Virus record (IMG/VR): IMGVR_UViG_3300047509_000146 | Span: 1 to 35,285 of that record | DNA: 35,285 nucleotides | Source of the DNA: a virus | Direction: 5' to 3' (one strand) | Shown here: positions 22,089 to 30,934 of the stretch, piece after piece | How the letters are laid out: every line of letters starts with the position of its first letter | Numbering within the stretch: the stretch's first letter is position 1 | The notes under the pieces: generated by a model | The model's input: the letters and a program-made list of their open reading frames with translations, nothing else | What the model was told of the DNA's origin: nothing | Database searches by the model: none | Position numbers and translations under genes: made by a program

Positions 22089-23282
22089 ATGATGAGCGGA
22101 ATACCATTACCCACTCAATTTACTCAACAGCCTGGCGGGATTCAAGAGATGTATAATGCACTGCTTCAAAGTGGTGCAAAAGGTTATTATGCGCCTTTAA
22201 CTACTTTGGCAGACGCAGCCTCTAAGATGACTTATTCCAGTCTAATGGGGCCGCAATATATTGCAAAACTTATGGGCAACCCTAATATTGTGGCGAATAG
22301 CCCAGAATTGAAAGACCCTGCTACGACAAGAATGCTTGCTCAAGCAGGGATGGGCGCTGGCGCAGGAAATGCCTTGATGAATATGGGAGGTATGCAACAG
22401 GGCCAGTCCCCACTTGCGAATGCAATTGCCCATATTAAAAATGCATTTGGTTTTGGAACACCATCACAAGAGGGAGCTTCCTCTAACGCAATGTTGCAAC
22501 CACAACCATCGATGCAGCCCGAAGCGGGCACCGGAAGTTCTGTAGCAAGCCCTCAAGAAGTCAATTCTATTCTCGATACAACTATGGCGAATCGAGATAA
22601 AAATGGAACTCCTGCACCCTCTCACAGTTATGAAGAGAATGCGGGTCAATTTAGAGGAACTATAGCGGAAGGCGAACAGTCTGGAAAGTTAAGAGCAGAT
22701 GATATCCATGAGCTTGGCGAGGATCAAAAAAATCTAAGTCGATCTGGTGTAACCTTGGATCGTTTAATTAATACTGCAACAAGTCCGGCCTTTCAAGACA
22801 TGCGTAATAAAGTGCCTTTCTTTCAAGATAAACAGCTTAGGGCGCTTTCAAAAATTGGATCTCATGAAGAACAAAAAATGGTGGGTGATTTTATCTCAAC
22901 AGCGCAAAATTATGTTGCTGACACGGTTAATTCTTTTAAAGGTAAAGCATTAGAAAAAGAATTTAATCTTGCTAACAAAATGAAAGTTGATGAAAACGAT
23001 ACGATGGATGTGGCTCTAGGAAAGTTAAGAGCTTTAAAAACATTGAAAGAAATTGCAGAAACAAAAAATGATACGGTCATCGGTCTGATGGAAGATCAAC
23101 ACATGAATTTAGGCGACGCTATCAAGCGTGCTAATAAACTAGTGAATACGAAAGATATTGAGGATCGAGTTGATAAATTGATTTCTCCAAAACCGTCTGA
23201 AGAAGATATTCAACATATGATGAAGAAATATAATTACACACGGGATCAAGTGAACCAAAAACTAAAGAAAAAAGGTTATTAA
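22089..23282 (+). CDS. DNA ejection protein, P22 gp20-like position
   Basis: A 397-aa protein. Gly/Met/Ala-rich N-terminus (residues 1-170), helical Lys/Glu-rich rest (GSHEEQKMVGDFISTAQNYV and later LGKLRALKTLKEIAE), ending KKYNYTRDQVNQKLKKKGY. This composition and the middle position of the three-gene set fit an internal ejection protein. Start MM at 22089/22092; AAGGGG lies upstream. Confidence 0.7.
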   Translation: MMSGIPLPTQFTQQPGGIQEMYNALLQSGAKGYYAPLTTLADAASKMTYSSLMGPQYIAKLMGNPNIVANSPELKDPATTRMLAQAGMGAGAGNALMNMGGMQQGQSPLANAIAHIKNAFGFGTPSQEGASSNAMLQPQPSMQPEAGTGSSVASPQEVNSILDTTMANRDKNGTPAPSHSYEENAGQFRGTIAEGEQSGKLRADDIHELGEDQKNLSRSGVTLDRLINTATSPAFQDMRNKVPFFQDKQLRALSKIGSHEEQKMVGDFISTAQNYVADTVNSFKGKALEKEFNLANKMKVDENDTMDVALGKLRALKTLKEIAETKNDTVIGLMEDQHMNLGDAIKRANKLVNTKDIEDRVDKLISPKPSEEDIQHMMKKYNYTRDQVNQKLKKKGY

Positions 23283-23283
23283 T

Positions 23284-24306
23284 ATGCCTATTGATTTTCT
23301 TAATGAAGATCGACCCGCCGAAGCACAATCTATGGATTCGGGTCGTGATTTCTTAAATGAAGATAGTGCACCAGAAAAAGAAAGTTTTGGCGCGTCTTTG
23401 CGCCGGGCTATTCCCCGAATAGGTACTGATTTGTATCACAAGGCTTATCAGGGATTTCAGGCCATTCCTAGTTATTTACAAAAAGCAAAAACGGAAGCAC
23501 CTGGCCTCTTATCTTTAGTTAACCAGCACCCATTGCATCTTGCTATGCAGGGATTAGCTGGAGCAAATGAAGCAATTAATTCTTTAGCGCAAACGCCATT
23601 AAATCTAGCGCAATATGGCGCAAACAGATTAAACCTATTGCCACAATCTGTACCTAATGCAATAGCTAAGATGACACCAGAAGATACAACACAAGCCATT
23701 AATCAATTATTTGGTGACCCAAGATATTCGGGGGAAGCTGCTGTTCGTGGCGCCTTCAGAAATGCATTGCCGCTTATTGGCGGCGTCAGACTTATGGAAG
23801 GAATGCCACATTTAACTAATCGTGGCGCAACTCGAAATTTGAATACAGCCCGTGAATTAGCAAATGGTCGAAATATCGGAAACTTAAATGTAGATCCTGC
23901 TCTGATTGAAGATGCTAGACAATTTCTACCTAATACATTGCCCTATCGTAATACTTACGACGCTGCCCAAGGAGGGGATTACAATAATTTATTTAGATTG
24001 CAGTCGGATGTTGGGCAAAATGCGTCTGATTATGCTAAATCATTGTTTTCAGCGGCAGAGCGAAGCCATGGTCGTGCGGGTCTTGGCGCAAGAAATAGAT
24101 TGCTTGATGCTATCCATGAAAACTTGAGATCTCAAGGACATGAGGATATTTCTGATCTATTAAGACAGGGACAAAATGATTATAGACGATATCGCGCATT
24201 TAGGCCGTATAGAAACATTTTAGCGGCCACTGCATTAGGTTCTGTCCTTCCCACTAATTCATTACTTAACATTGGGAAAAAAATCTTGCTGCACAAACCA
24301 GAATAA
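23284..24306 (+). CDS. DNA ejection protein, P22 gp16-like position
   Basis: A 340-aa protein, start ATG 23284, right after the previous stop. The N-terminus repeats DFLNED twice (residues 4-9 and 22-27). Residues 70-135 are Ala/Leu/Asn-rich and amphipathic, suitable for membrane insertion. The C-terminus has RQGQNDYRRYRAFRPYRNIL and a hydrophobic helix (AATALGSVLPTNSLL). As third ejection gene it would enter the cell with the DNA. The family is inferred from position. Confidence 0.65.
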   Translation: MPIDFLNEDRPAEAQSMDSGRDFLNEDSAPEKESFGASLRRAIPRIGTDLYHKAYQGFQAIPSYLQKAKTEAPGLLSLVNQHPLHLAMQGLAGANEAINSLAQTPLNLAQYGANRLNLLPQSVPNAIAKMTPEDTTQAINQLFGDPRYSGEAAVRGAFRNALPLIGGVRLMEGMPHLTNRGATRNLNTARELANGRNIGNLNVDPALIEDARQFLPNTLPYRNTYDAAQGGDYNNLFRLQSDVGQNASDYAKSLFSAAERSHGRAGLGARNRLLDAIHENLRSQGHEDISDLLRQGQNDYRRYRAFRPYRNILAATALGSVLPTNSLLNIGKKILLHKPE

Positions 24307-24449
24307 CAACAAAAACAATAATTAACATGATTTATCTCATTAAGTTGATTAATTGATAAACTATAAATGAATATAAGGTCAAAAAGCAAGCATTATTTTT
24401 ATATTAAATTAATGTAGAATAGTTGTAATTTCACAAGGAAGTGAAAAAG
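24307..24449 (+). promoter_or_regulatory. AT-rich gap with possible fibre-gene promoter
   Basis: About 140 bp of very AT-rich DNA before the fibre gene. TAGAAT at 24415-24420 could be a -10; the matching -35 (around 24392) is weak. AAGGAAGTGAAAAAG supplies the ribosome site. I see no terminator. Confidence 0.35.
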
Positions 24450-26060
24450 ATGGCAATTACATATTCATTAGCGCCCAATCCAAAATGGTACATTGCTGAT
24501 AAGGTTGGACGTCCTCTAGGTGCAGGCTATCTTGCGACCTTCAGCAATTTAGATCACACCTTATTAAATCCAGTTTACACGGATGCATCAGGTAACTTTC
24601 CATGGCCTTATATTGATATTCCACATACTGATATTGTAGGTATTCTTTTTGATGAGAATGGCTCACAAGGGCCGTTTTATTTTAAATTTGATTCCTCGTT
24701 GCCAGACAATCTTTATTATCTGGAAGTTTATGACAAAGATGGCGTCCTGCAATGGACAATTGATGATTTTTCCGGCGGCACTGGTGGCGGCGGTGGCACT
24801 GTAACTAACTACATCAATATTAATAATCTTGTATCTAATAATATAATGCTGCGATCCAATGTAGGCGTTACCCCCATAGCAACATCGACCTTTTTAAAAA
24901 TAGCACCAGGCGCTCACTCAGGACTTGCACAGACGGCATCTAATGCCGGGCCTGACATTGTATTCTTGAAAACTAACTTAACCGCGACTGATACATTGAG
25001 TATGCCTCTGTTTGATCAAGGTGAGAAATTCCCCAATGGCGAACCCACCCCGATTAATTATCTTCATTATGTTTGTTCTGTGGCGGGAACAGGTGAAACA
25101 CAAAAATGTGTTCAGTTTCCGATAACACATGGCGTGCAAAATATTCAAGATCAAGCAGTGACTGTGAGCATCTTTGCTAGATGCACCGCAGGAAATGCTA
25201 ACCTCACTTTAAACTGGATGCAATTTTTCGGTGATGGCCCAGCCGCCAGCTCCCCGGCTGTAGCAGTCTCACCGATCCAAACATTAACATTAAGCAGCGC
25301 TTGGCAGAAATTCGTGATTATCCCCCCTGGAGCAAATGTTCCAGATACAACAGGGCTGACGATAGGCCAATGCGGAAATGATGGTTTATTTTTACAAGTT
25401 TCATATCCGCTCACAGCAACCACTACTATCGATTTTACACAACCATCAGCCTATATGGGCAGCATTGTGCCTGGTGTTAATTTTGTACCTAACGATCAAA
25501 TAGAAGCTGTGATGTATAGCCCAAGGACAGGTTATACCGTTCAAGGTCTTGATACTGAAACAATGGGCGGTTATGTGCCCATGAATGACGGCACCATAGG
25601 AGCTTTAGGTTCGGGCGCCACCACGCGAGCTAATATAGACACCTTCCCGCTTTATAACATGCTTTATACAAACGTCATAAATACATGGGCGCCTGTTTCT
25701 GGGGGGCGCACTGGGAATGCCATTAATGATTTTGTAGCTGGTAAAACAATTAAGCTGACACGTGCCTTGGGTCGCGTACTCGGAACCTATGGTAGTGGGG
25801 CCGGATTAACTGCGCGTGTATTAGGTGAGTTTTTAGGTGAAGAAACCCATACATTGATTCTTGGCGAAATGCCAGCGCATCAACACGGACCACCAGCGGG
25901 AACGCTTGGTTATCGCTCTCAAGTTGCGGCAGGAGGGACTTTAAATGAACAGGCCGGGACGCTTGATGCAATTGGGCTTGCCACAGGTAGTACTGGCGGC
26001 GGCGGGGCGCATAACAACATGCAACCCAGCGGCTTTGTAGCCACATTTATTAAGTTATAA
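24450..26060 (+). CDS. Tail fibre with collar domain
   Basis: A 536-aa fibre. Start ATG 24450 (a GTG at 24441 lies on the ribosome site). Residues 1-110 (APNPKWYIADKVGRPLGAGY, LEVYDKDG) form an N-terminal head-binding-like domain. A Gly-rich hinge (GGTGGGGGT) follows, then a long beta-rich shaft. The C-terminal 100 residues have the phage tail-collar pattern (GEETHTLILGEMPAHQHG, AHNNMQPSGFVATFIKL). It is the first of three fibre genes and probably recognises the host surface. Confidence 0.82.
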   Translation: MAITYSLAPNPKWYIADKVGRPLGAGYLATFSNLDHTLLNPVYTDASGNFPWPYIDIPHTDIVGILFDENGSQGPFYFKFDSSLPDNLYYLEVYDKDGVLQWTIDDFSGGTGGGGGTVTNYININNLVSNNIMLRSNVGVTPIATSTFLKIAPGAHSGLAQTASNAGPDIVFLKTNLTATDTLSMPLFDQGEKFPNGEPTPINYLHYVCSVAGTGETQKCVQFPITHGVQNIQDQAVTVSIFARCTAGNANLTLNWMQFFGDGPAASSPAVAVSPIQTLTLSSAWQKFVIIPPGANVPDTTGLTIGQCGNDGLFLQVSYPLTATTTIDFTQPSAYMGSIVPGVNFVPNDQIEAVMYSPRTGYTVQGLDTETMGGYVPMNDGTIGALGSGATTRANIDTFPLYNMLYTNVINTWAPVSGGRTGNAINDFVAGKTIKLTRALGRVLGTYGSGAGLTARVLGEFLGEETHTLILGEMPAHQHGPPAGTLGYRSQVAAGGTLNEQAGTLDAIGLATGSTGGGGAHNNMQPSGFVATFIKL

Positions 26061-26070
26061 GGAGAGAAGA

Positions 26071-26361
26071 ATGGCGTTTTTACAGCAACAAGATATACCA
26101 CCCATGGACGGTTTTAACTTCACTGGGCCAACAAGAATGATGGCAGGTGTTGCTAGGACACTAAACCCTACTAATGGCACGCAATACGGTGAAAAAATGC
26201 GTTGGATATATGTTGGGGTGACAGGTGACGTTTCCTATGTCAAATGGGACGGCACAACACAAGTTCTCGTCGGGCTTGCGGCAGGGGTATTTCATCCTAT
26301 TTATTCATTAATGATTAATAGCGCTGGAACAACTGCAACAAGTATTGTGGTGGGAAGTTAA
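26071..26361 (+). CDS. Fibre-associated protein, 96 aa
   Basis: MAFLQQQDIPPMDGFNFTGP then RWIYVGVTGDVSYVKWDGTT and ending INSAGTTATSIVVGS. Short beta-rich virion protein of a type often paired with tail fibres, possibly a baseplate or fibre tip element. Strong ribosome site (AAGGAGAG). The stop overlaps the palindromic terminator. Confidence 0.6.
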   Translation: MAFLQQQDIPPMDGFNFTGPTRMMAGVARTLNPTNGTQYGEKMRWIYVGVTGDVSYVKWDGTTQVLVGLAAGVFHPIYSLMINSAGTTATSIVVGS

Positions 26362-26383
26362 AAACTTAAGCTTAAGTTTTTTT
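26361..26383 (+). terminator. Palindromic terminator-like stem
   Basis: A perfect 20-bp palindrome (AAAACTTAAG/CTTAAGTTTT, 26361-26380) followed by three more T. The stem is AT-rich, so it may act as a moderate or bidirectional terminator between the small fibre protein and the next fibre gene. Confidence 0.6.
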
Positions 26384-26417
26384 AAATGGACTTATTAATT
26401 TTACAAGGAGTTTCACA

Positions 26418-27638
26418 ATGGCTTTTCAACAATTCAATGTATCACCCTGGTTAACCCCGGTTCGTCTTGCTGCAACTAGCAATCAATCGGGAACCTATTT
26501 CAATGGACAAGTTAACAATGGCGTCGGAGCAACTCTCACATATGCAACAGGTGCATTAACCATTGATAGCGTGACAGTAGAAGTCGGTGATCGCGTTATT
26601 TTAACCGCACAAACAAATGCTAATGAAAATGGTGTTTATGTTTGTAATGTAGCTGGCGCAACGGGTGTTGCAGCAATTTTACAACGTTCTGCTGATCAAC
26701 AATGTATTGAGCAAATGAAAGCAGGTCAATATGTATCAGTTGCGGCAGGTTCCGTTGAGGCTGGTAATTTCTATACTCTAGTAGAACCACTTCCTGCCCA
26801 CTTAGGTATCGATGATCTGGACTTTAATGCCGATCCATCTGCCGGTGCTGTTTCATTCTCAGGTGGCGCTTCAACCGCTAATGCTCTCCCTGTGTTTTCT
26901 GACACTGCTGGTAACATTAAAGCTGCAACTACTACAGTGACACTGGGTCAAGCTTTAAGCATTACAGGTGCTCTTACCGCCTCTGGCGCTATTGCGTCTA
27001 CCGCTGGTAACATCACCTCCGGCTCTTCAGGCGATGCAGGAAATTTCATTTCTTTCCCTGCAACCGCTGCAAATGGAACCTTTATTTTTGAAGCGCTGAA
27101 TGCGGGTGGAGCGTTTAATACAACCGTTCGCAACTCTGTGATGGGGCAATCGTCTGTTATTTCAATCCCAGATCCAGGCACTGCAACCAGTAAATTTGTA
27201 TTGCAAGACGGTAACAACACTGTTTTGTCAGTATTAAATTTAAAATACGGCGCAACTCCTGTTGCTCAAGTAGATCCTGCTTCCTGCACCATTACTGCGG
27301 CTGCCGGCGCTGCTAATACTGCAACCGTCACTATTCAGTTAAAAGACGGAAGTGGTACCAACATGGCGCGCATTATGCCTTTCCGCGTTTATGCGTCCTC
27401 TGCGGCTGATGGCTTAACCTTAGCAAGTGCTGCTTCTACTGGCTTCTCGGTAGCATCTGGCGGCTTAAGCTTGAATAACGGCGCAGCTATTACTACGCAG
27501 ATTTCTTGTATGTCTAGCGCAACTGGCGGCTGTGTTTTAAGTCTGTTAGATACCGCAAAACAAACCAGCTATCTAGTTTTAGTTTTAGCAAATGGTTGCA
27601 AAATATCCGCTCAATTATCATCCGGAAGCTATGGTTAA
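26418..27638 (+). CDS. Tail fibre/adhesin, 406 aa, repeat-containing
   Basis: MAFQQFNVSPWLTPVRLAAT, then an Ala/Gly/Thr-rich beta protein. Residues about 55-125 (TVEVGDRVILTAQTN, NENGVYVCNVAG, AGNFYTLV) match the common phage fibre domain for GDRVLV.QT.....NGIY. Residues about 197-262 form a unit (TSGSSGDAGNFISF ... SVISIPDPGT) repeated in the 491-aa fibre downstream. The C-terminal domain may bind receptor. AAGGAG ribosome site. Trimeric fibre likely, inferred. Confidence 0.7.
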   Translation: MAFQQFNVSPWLTPVRLAATSNQSGTYFNGQVNNGVGATLTYATGALTIDSVTVEVGDRVILTAQTNANENGVYVCNVAGATGVAAILQRSADQQCIEQMKAGQYVSVAAGSVEAGNFYTLVEPLPAHLGIDDLDFNADPSAGAVSFSGGASTANALPVFSDTAGNIKAATTTVTLGQALSITGALTASGAIASTAGNITSGSSGDAGNFISFPATAANGTFIFEALNAGGAFNTTVRNSVMGQSSVISIPDPGTATSKFVLQDGNNTVLSVLNLKYGATPVAQVDPASCTITAAAGAANTATVTIQLKDGSGTNMARIMPFRVYASSAADGLTLASAASTGFSVASGGLSLNNGAAITTQISCMSSATGGCVLSLLDTAKQTSYLVLVLANGCKISAQLSSGSYG

Positions 27639-27645
27639 TAATAGT

Positions 27646-27674
27646 GGGGCGTCGACAAAGCGCCCCTTCATTTT
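27646..27674 (+). terminator. Terminator-like hairpin
   Basis: GGGGCG (27646-27651) pairs with CGCCCC (27661-27666) around a 9-nt loop, followed by TTCATTTT. Directly after the fibre stop. Confidence 0.65.
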
Positions 27675-27685
27675 GAGGCCATATT

Positions 27686-27826
27686 ATGAATTGGTACGGG
27701 TCAGGTTTTATTACGATAATTCTTTATGCGACAGGTGGCGCCGCTGCCTTGAATGAAAATGAATTATTAACAGAAAATAATCTGGATATTTTAACAGAAT
27801 TGAGTCAATCCATTCTCACGGAATGA
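27686..27826 (+). CDS. Small protein, 46 aa
   Basis: ATG 27686 with GAGG at 6 nt reads MNWYGSGFITIILYATGGAA and ends with LLTENNLDILTELSQSILTE, three LTE units. It resembles the short repeated-LTE peptides seen after phage fibre genes. The N-terminus could be membrane-inserting. Function unknown. Confidence 0.6.
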   Translation: MNWYGSGFITIILYATGGAAALNENELLTENNLDILTELSQSILTE

Positions 27827-27866
27827 GAATTTTAAAAATTTCATAATTTTAGAAGGAACTAAAATC

Positions 27867-29342
27867 ATGGCTGGCATAAAAATTTCTGCTTTACCCGCAG
27901 TTGCAAGTGCGCTCACTACCGATTTCTTTCCCGTAGTGCAAGGCGGCGTGACAAGTCGTGAAACACTGGATCAGGTTCAAACTTTATTTCAAGATGGGGG
28001 CGGCTTTGTTCTTACAAGTCCCTCAGCTGATCAGACAATTACAGCTCATAGTTTAACTTTAGCAGCAGGTATTTTAACATCTGGCGCACAAACAGGTGGT
28101 GTTGACGGTTCATTAATATTATATCCCAATTCTGCAAGTGTCGGTGGATTTCGATTTTTAAATAATACAGTTTCTACTTTTTCAACCACTGTTTCAAATT
28201 CGTCTGTTGGACAGGCAATGACGGTCTCTATTCCAGACGCCGGAGCAGCCGCCGCTAATTTTATATTGTCAAAAAATGCTGGAACTCAACATATAACAAG
28301 CGGTGGATTAGCAATTGATGCGGGTATTTTAACGTCCGGTATTTCAACGGGTGGAACGGCTGGCAAATTTACTGGATTTTCGCCAACAGCAACAAGCGGA
28401 AGTTTATCTGTTGTGGCAGCCGATAGCGGTGGAAATTTCGCAAATGTACTAACTAATGCATCAACCGCAGCCGCTCGCACTTGGACACTCCCTGATGCGA
28501 CAGGAACGCTTGCATTAGCTTCTGGAACGGTAGCAGTAGCAACCACGGTGACTACAACTGCAACAAATTCCACTAATGCCTCTTTTTTCCCAACATTTGT
28601 TGCGTCAGGAACAAGCGGTAATCAGGGGATTGATACAGCAACAGGAATTACTTTTAATCCAAGTTCTAATACTTTAACTACGACGACATTTAGTGGAGCA
28701 TTGTCTGGCAACGCTACAACGGCTACAACGGCAACAAATGTTGCAGTAGGCGGTATTACAGGATTGGGCACAGGTGTTGCAACTGCTTTAGCTGCGAATG
28801 TAAATGGTTCTGGCGCTATTTCTCTTACCACATCTGCCACATTTGTAACTCCTGTTTTGGGGGTAGCATCTGCAACTAGTATTGCATTTAGCTCAACTTC
28901 TGGCGTTATTGGCACAACAACAAATGATAGCGCACCGTCAGGAAGTGTTGGATATTTTGTTTCAGCCACAACATCATTTGGATCGCCCGTTTCGTTAACT
29001 AGCGATACCCCAGCAAATATATGCAGCATTAGTCTTCCAGCCGGCGATTTCGATGTCTGGGGCAATGTTGGTTTTCTAGGGGGCGCGAGTACCATAGTAA
29101 GTTATTTGGCAGGCTGGATAAGTAGTACTTCTGCAACAAATCCTGGCAGAGATGCAATTGCCCAAAGGTCATTTGGTGGCTCAGGTGTTACTGTTTTTAA
29201 TCAAGCCAATGATATTTTTAATGTTCCACAAATAAGAGTTTCTTTAGCTTCTCCTACTACTATTTATTTATCAGCTCAAGCAGGATTTAGTATAAGCACT
29301 TGCAGTGGATATGGCAATTTGTGTGCTAGAGAAAGAAGATAA
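27867..29342 (+). CDS. Tail fibre/adhesin, 491 aa, with internal repeats
   Basis: MAGIKISALPAVASALTTDF is a common fibre N-terminus (KISALPAA...TD..PV...G.T) and probably forms the attachment end. Residues about 68-134 and 152-218 are two copies of a beta unit (GILTSG.xTGG...SIPDAG/TLPDATG) also present in the 406-aa fibre. The C-terminal 140 residues (YFVSATTSFGSPVSL..., SISLPAGDFDVWGNVGFLGG) look like a distinct head or receptor-binding domain. Last large late gene. Confidence 0.72.
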   Translation: MAGIKISALPAVASALTTDFFPVVQGGVTSRETLDQVQTLFQDGGGFVLTSPSADQTITAHSLTLAAGILTSGAQTGGVDGSLILYPNSASVGGFRFLNNTVSTFSTTVSNSSVGQAMTVSIPDAGAAAANFILSKNAGTQHITSGGLAIDAGILTSGISTGGTAGKFTGFSPTATSGSLSVVAADSGGNFANVLTNASTAAARTWTLPDATGTLALASGTVAVATTVTTTATNSTNASFFPTFVASGTSGNQGIDTATGITFNPSSNTLTTTTFSGALSGNATTATTATNVAVGGITGLGTGVATALAANVNGSGAISLTTSATFVTPVLGVASATSIAFSSTSGVIGTTTNDSAPSGSVGYFVSATTSFGSPVSLTSDTPANICSISLPAGDFDVWGNVGFLGGASTIVSYLAGWISSTSATNPGRDAIAQRSFGGSGVTVFNQANDIFNVPQIRVSLASPTTIYLSAQAGFSISTCSGYGNLCARERR

Positions 29343-29391
29343 TGTTTTACATATCTTTGATAAAATTAATATGAAAAATTAAGAGAACTCA

Positions 29392-29592
29392 ATGACGGAT
29401 CTCATATTACAATTAGATAAGCGGGCATCCGAATCATTAAAAGAATTAATGACTCATTATCGTGTGAGCAGCAAAGCAGAAATCATTTCTAAAGCGATTG
29501 CTGTACTTAAAATTGCATCTCACATAGATAAGACAGAAGGAGAGTTGCTCGCAAGAAAAGGGACGCGTGAAACAAAAATAATTGTTCGTTGA
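29392..29592 (+). CDS. RHH-type regulator-like protein, 66 aa
   Basis: MTDLILQLDKRASESLKELM, then VSSKAEIISKAIAVLKIASH is the beta strand and two helices of a ribbon-helix-helix fold. The C-terminus is basic. Found near the end of the late arm with a membrane protein after it, a pairing I recall as common in bacterial and phage genomes. It may regulate late or convergent genes. Confidence 0.7.
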   Translation: MTDLILQLDKRASESLKELMTHYRVSSKAEIISKAIAVLKIASHIDKTEGELLARKGTRETKIIVR

Positions 29593-29601
29593 AGGCCAAA
29601 A

Positions 29602-29877
29602 ATGAGTGATAAGCTCTTGGATAATTTCTACGATGCTCAATGCTTTGATTCTCATCACATGGAATCACAAATTACTATTGGCAGGATAACCGAAAAAGAG
29701 AAATTTTTAGCGGCAAAACAAATATTGCTTGGACTCGCGATACTTTATATTTTAACCGTAGTGGCCTATTTGATTAAGCCACTAGAGGGTAATAAATTAC
29801 TGGATATCTGTACGACTACTTTTCCACCTCTGGCGACTCTGATTCTGGTGGCGTATTTTCGGGACAAACAGCATTAG
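29602..29877 (+). CDS. Membrane protein, 91 aa
   Basis: Cytoplasmic charged N-terminus (1-38), then two hydrophobic segments (ILLGLAILYILTVVAYLI and FPPLATLILVAYF). The short loop and positively charged end give a two-pass inner-membrane topology. It could be a holin-like or signal protein; no lysis gene is nearby. Its last 62 nt overlap the opposite-strand gene. Confidence 0.65.
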   Translation: MSDKLLDNFYDAQCFDSHHMESQITIGRITEKEKFLAAKQILLGLAILYILTVVAYLIKPLEGNKLLDICTTTFPPLATLILVAYFRDKQH

Positions 29878-30247
29878 CTTTTAAGAAATCTTCGTAATAT
29901 GTTTTTATTGCTTTATTTTGTATTTCCGCGCCTCTTAATGCCTCAAGTCTTCTCCTATATTCATCTCGACGTGAAAATTCTTCATAATGGGCAAGAGCAT
30001 GACCTGTGGATTTTATATCAGAATAAGCTTTCATTGATTCACAGATAAACCACACAATATTTGAAATTATCATTCCCATTCCTATTAATACAAAATTAGA
30101 AATTTGTTCATTTCCATGAATTAGATAAAAGTCAAATATTAAAATTCCAAGTGAAAATAATATTAGTGCAATTAGTAAAGAAAAGTGGGTTTTAGAGTTA
30201 TTTAGAGACTGTTTATAAAACTTAATATCCATATCAAAATTTAACAT
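29816..30247 (-). CDS. Membrane protein, 143 aa
   Basis: Last gene of the leftward arm. Start at 30247 after GGAG. Two membrane segments (HFSLLIALILFSLGILIFDF and NFVLIGMGMIISNIVWFI) then a long cytoplasmic helix (SRRDEYRRRLEALRGAE). The C-terminal end is acidic and lies inside the convergent overlap with the 91-aa membrane protein. No family recognised. Confidence 0.65.
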   Translation of the reverse strand: MLNFDMDIKFYKQSLNNSKTHFSLLIALILFSLGILIFDFYLIHGNEQISNFVLIGMGMIISNIVWFICESMKAYSDIKSTGHALAHYEEFSRRDEYRRRLEALRGAEIQNKAIKTYYEDFLKANAVCPENTPPESESPEVEK

Positions 30248-30673
30248 TTAATTCTCCTCAACGTTAAAAACAAGCAATTGGTTATTTTGAATGTGATGAT
30301 CCACTGGTGTAAGAAGACGTTTTTTTAATGGTGTCATATGCTGCCATTTAAATTGTACTTTATAGCCCGCAGACCCATCTAAACCTAAGCTAAATCCTGT
30401 GCCAGCTTCAGTTTTGACAAGCAGAAAATTCATTAGGTTATTTTTATCATGCATTACCACAATTTTGTCTTTTTGTTTCCATTTCAGTTTTTCAATTATA
30501 TTATCGCCAATTCTAATGAGGACACGATCAATAACATCAGGTTTTTTTGAATCGGATATGCAAAAAGACACGGCTACTTCGTCTCTGCTAACTTTTTTCC
30601 CTCTGTTAGGTGTTATTGTTATCCATTCAATTTCTTCGATCATTTTCTTTAAGTTTGGTTTAGCTGGTTTCAT
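30248..30673 (-). CDS. Hypothetical soluble protein, 141 aa
   Basis: MKPAKPNLKKMIEEIEWITI, then VLIRIGDNIIEKLKWKQKDK, IVVMHDKNNLMNFLLVKTEA, and VQFKWQHMTPLKKRLLTPVD. The central stretch (RIG..IIEKLKWK..DKIVV) resembles an AbrB-like swapped-hairpin DNA-binding motif, but I am not sure. Directly coupled to the next membrane gene. Confidence 0.6.
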   Translation of the reverse strand: MKPAKPNLKKMIEEIEWITITPNRGKKVSRDEVAVSFCISDSKKPDVIDRVLIRIGDNIIEKLKWKQKDKIVVMHDKNNLMNFLLVKTEAGTGFSLGLDGSAGYKVQFKWQHMTPLKKRLLTPVDHHIQNNQLLVFNVEEN

Positions 30674-30682
30674 AGAATTACC

Positions 30683-30729
30683 TTATGTTTGTGTTTGTGT
30701 TTGTTTAAAAGGTTTAAAAGGTTTAAATA
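30683..30729. repeat. Micro- and minisatellite at a gene 3' end
   Basis: A run of tttgtg-type 6-bp units (30686-30701) is followed by 9-bp tttaaaagg units (30702-30725). Both lie within the C-terminal coding part of the 83-aa zinc protein and encode KPF and QT repeats. Confidence 0.75.
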
Positions 30730-30934
30730 AATGTTCTCGCATTAACTCATGTTGAATATGCGCCACATGACAGCAATTTGCGCGGGGATGAAGAGGAAAG
30801 CTCTTACTGCAATTAGTACAGATAATTTTTGTTCGTATCATAAAAACAGAATCGGCTAAGACTGTAGTTTCGGTTTGTATTAATTCATGCGCGCATAAAA
30901 ATTTCTTGATTGCTTTGGTAATAAATACAATCAT
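30683..30934 (-). CDS. Zinc-finger small protein with repeat-encoded tail, 83 aa
   Basis: Start at 30934 overlaps the stop of the DUF551 gene (ATGA) with GGAG 8 nt upstream; the longer frame to 31006 overlaps that gene. ICTNCSKSF and NCCHVAH give a C2-CH-type zinc site. The C-terminus FKPFKPFKQTQTQT is encoded by tandem 9-bp and 6-bp repeats, so its length may vary between phages. Confidence 0.65.
   Translation of the reverse strand: MIVFITKAIKKFLCAHELIQTETTVLADSVFMIRTKIICTNCSKSFPLHPRANCCHVAHIQHELMREHLFKPFKPFKQTQTQT

Noticed and set aside
28622-29095. Long minus-strand frame inside the 491-aa fibre gene
   Set aside because: It is Pro/Ala/Val-rich, antisense to a Thr/Ala/Gly-repeat gene, and lacks a ribosome site; typical shadow of biased composition.
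24307-29342. Diversity-generating retroelement acting on the fibre genes
   Set aside because: No reverse transcriptase gene and no template/variable repeat pair was seen; the fibre repeats are ordinary domain repeats.
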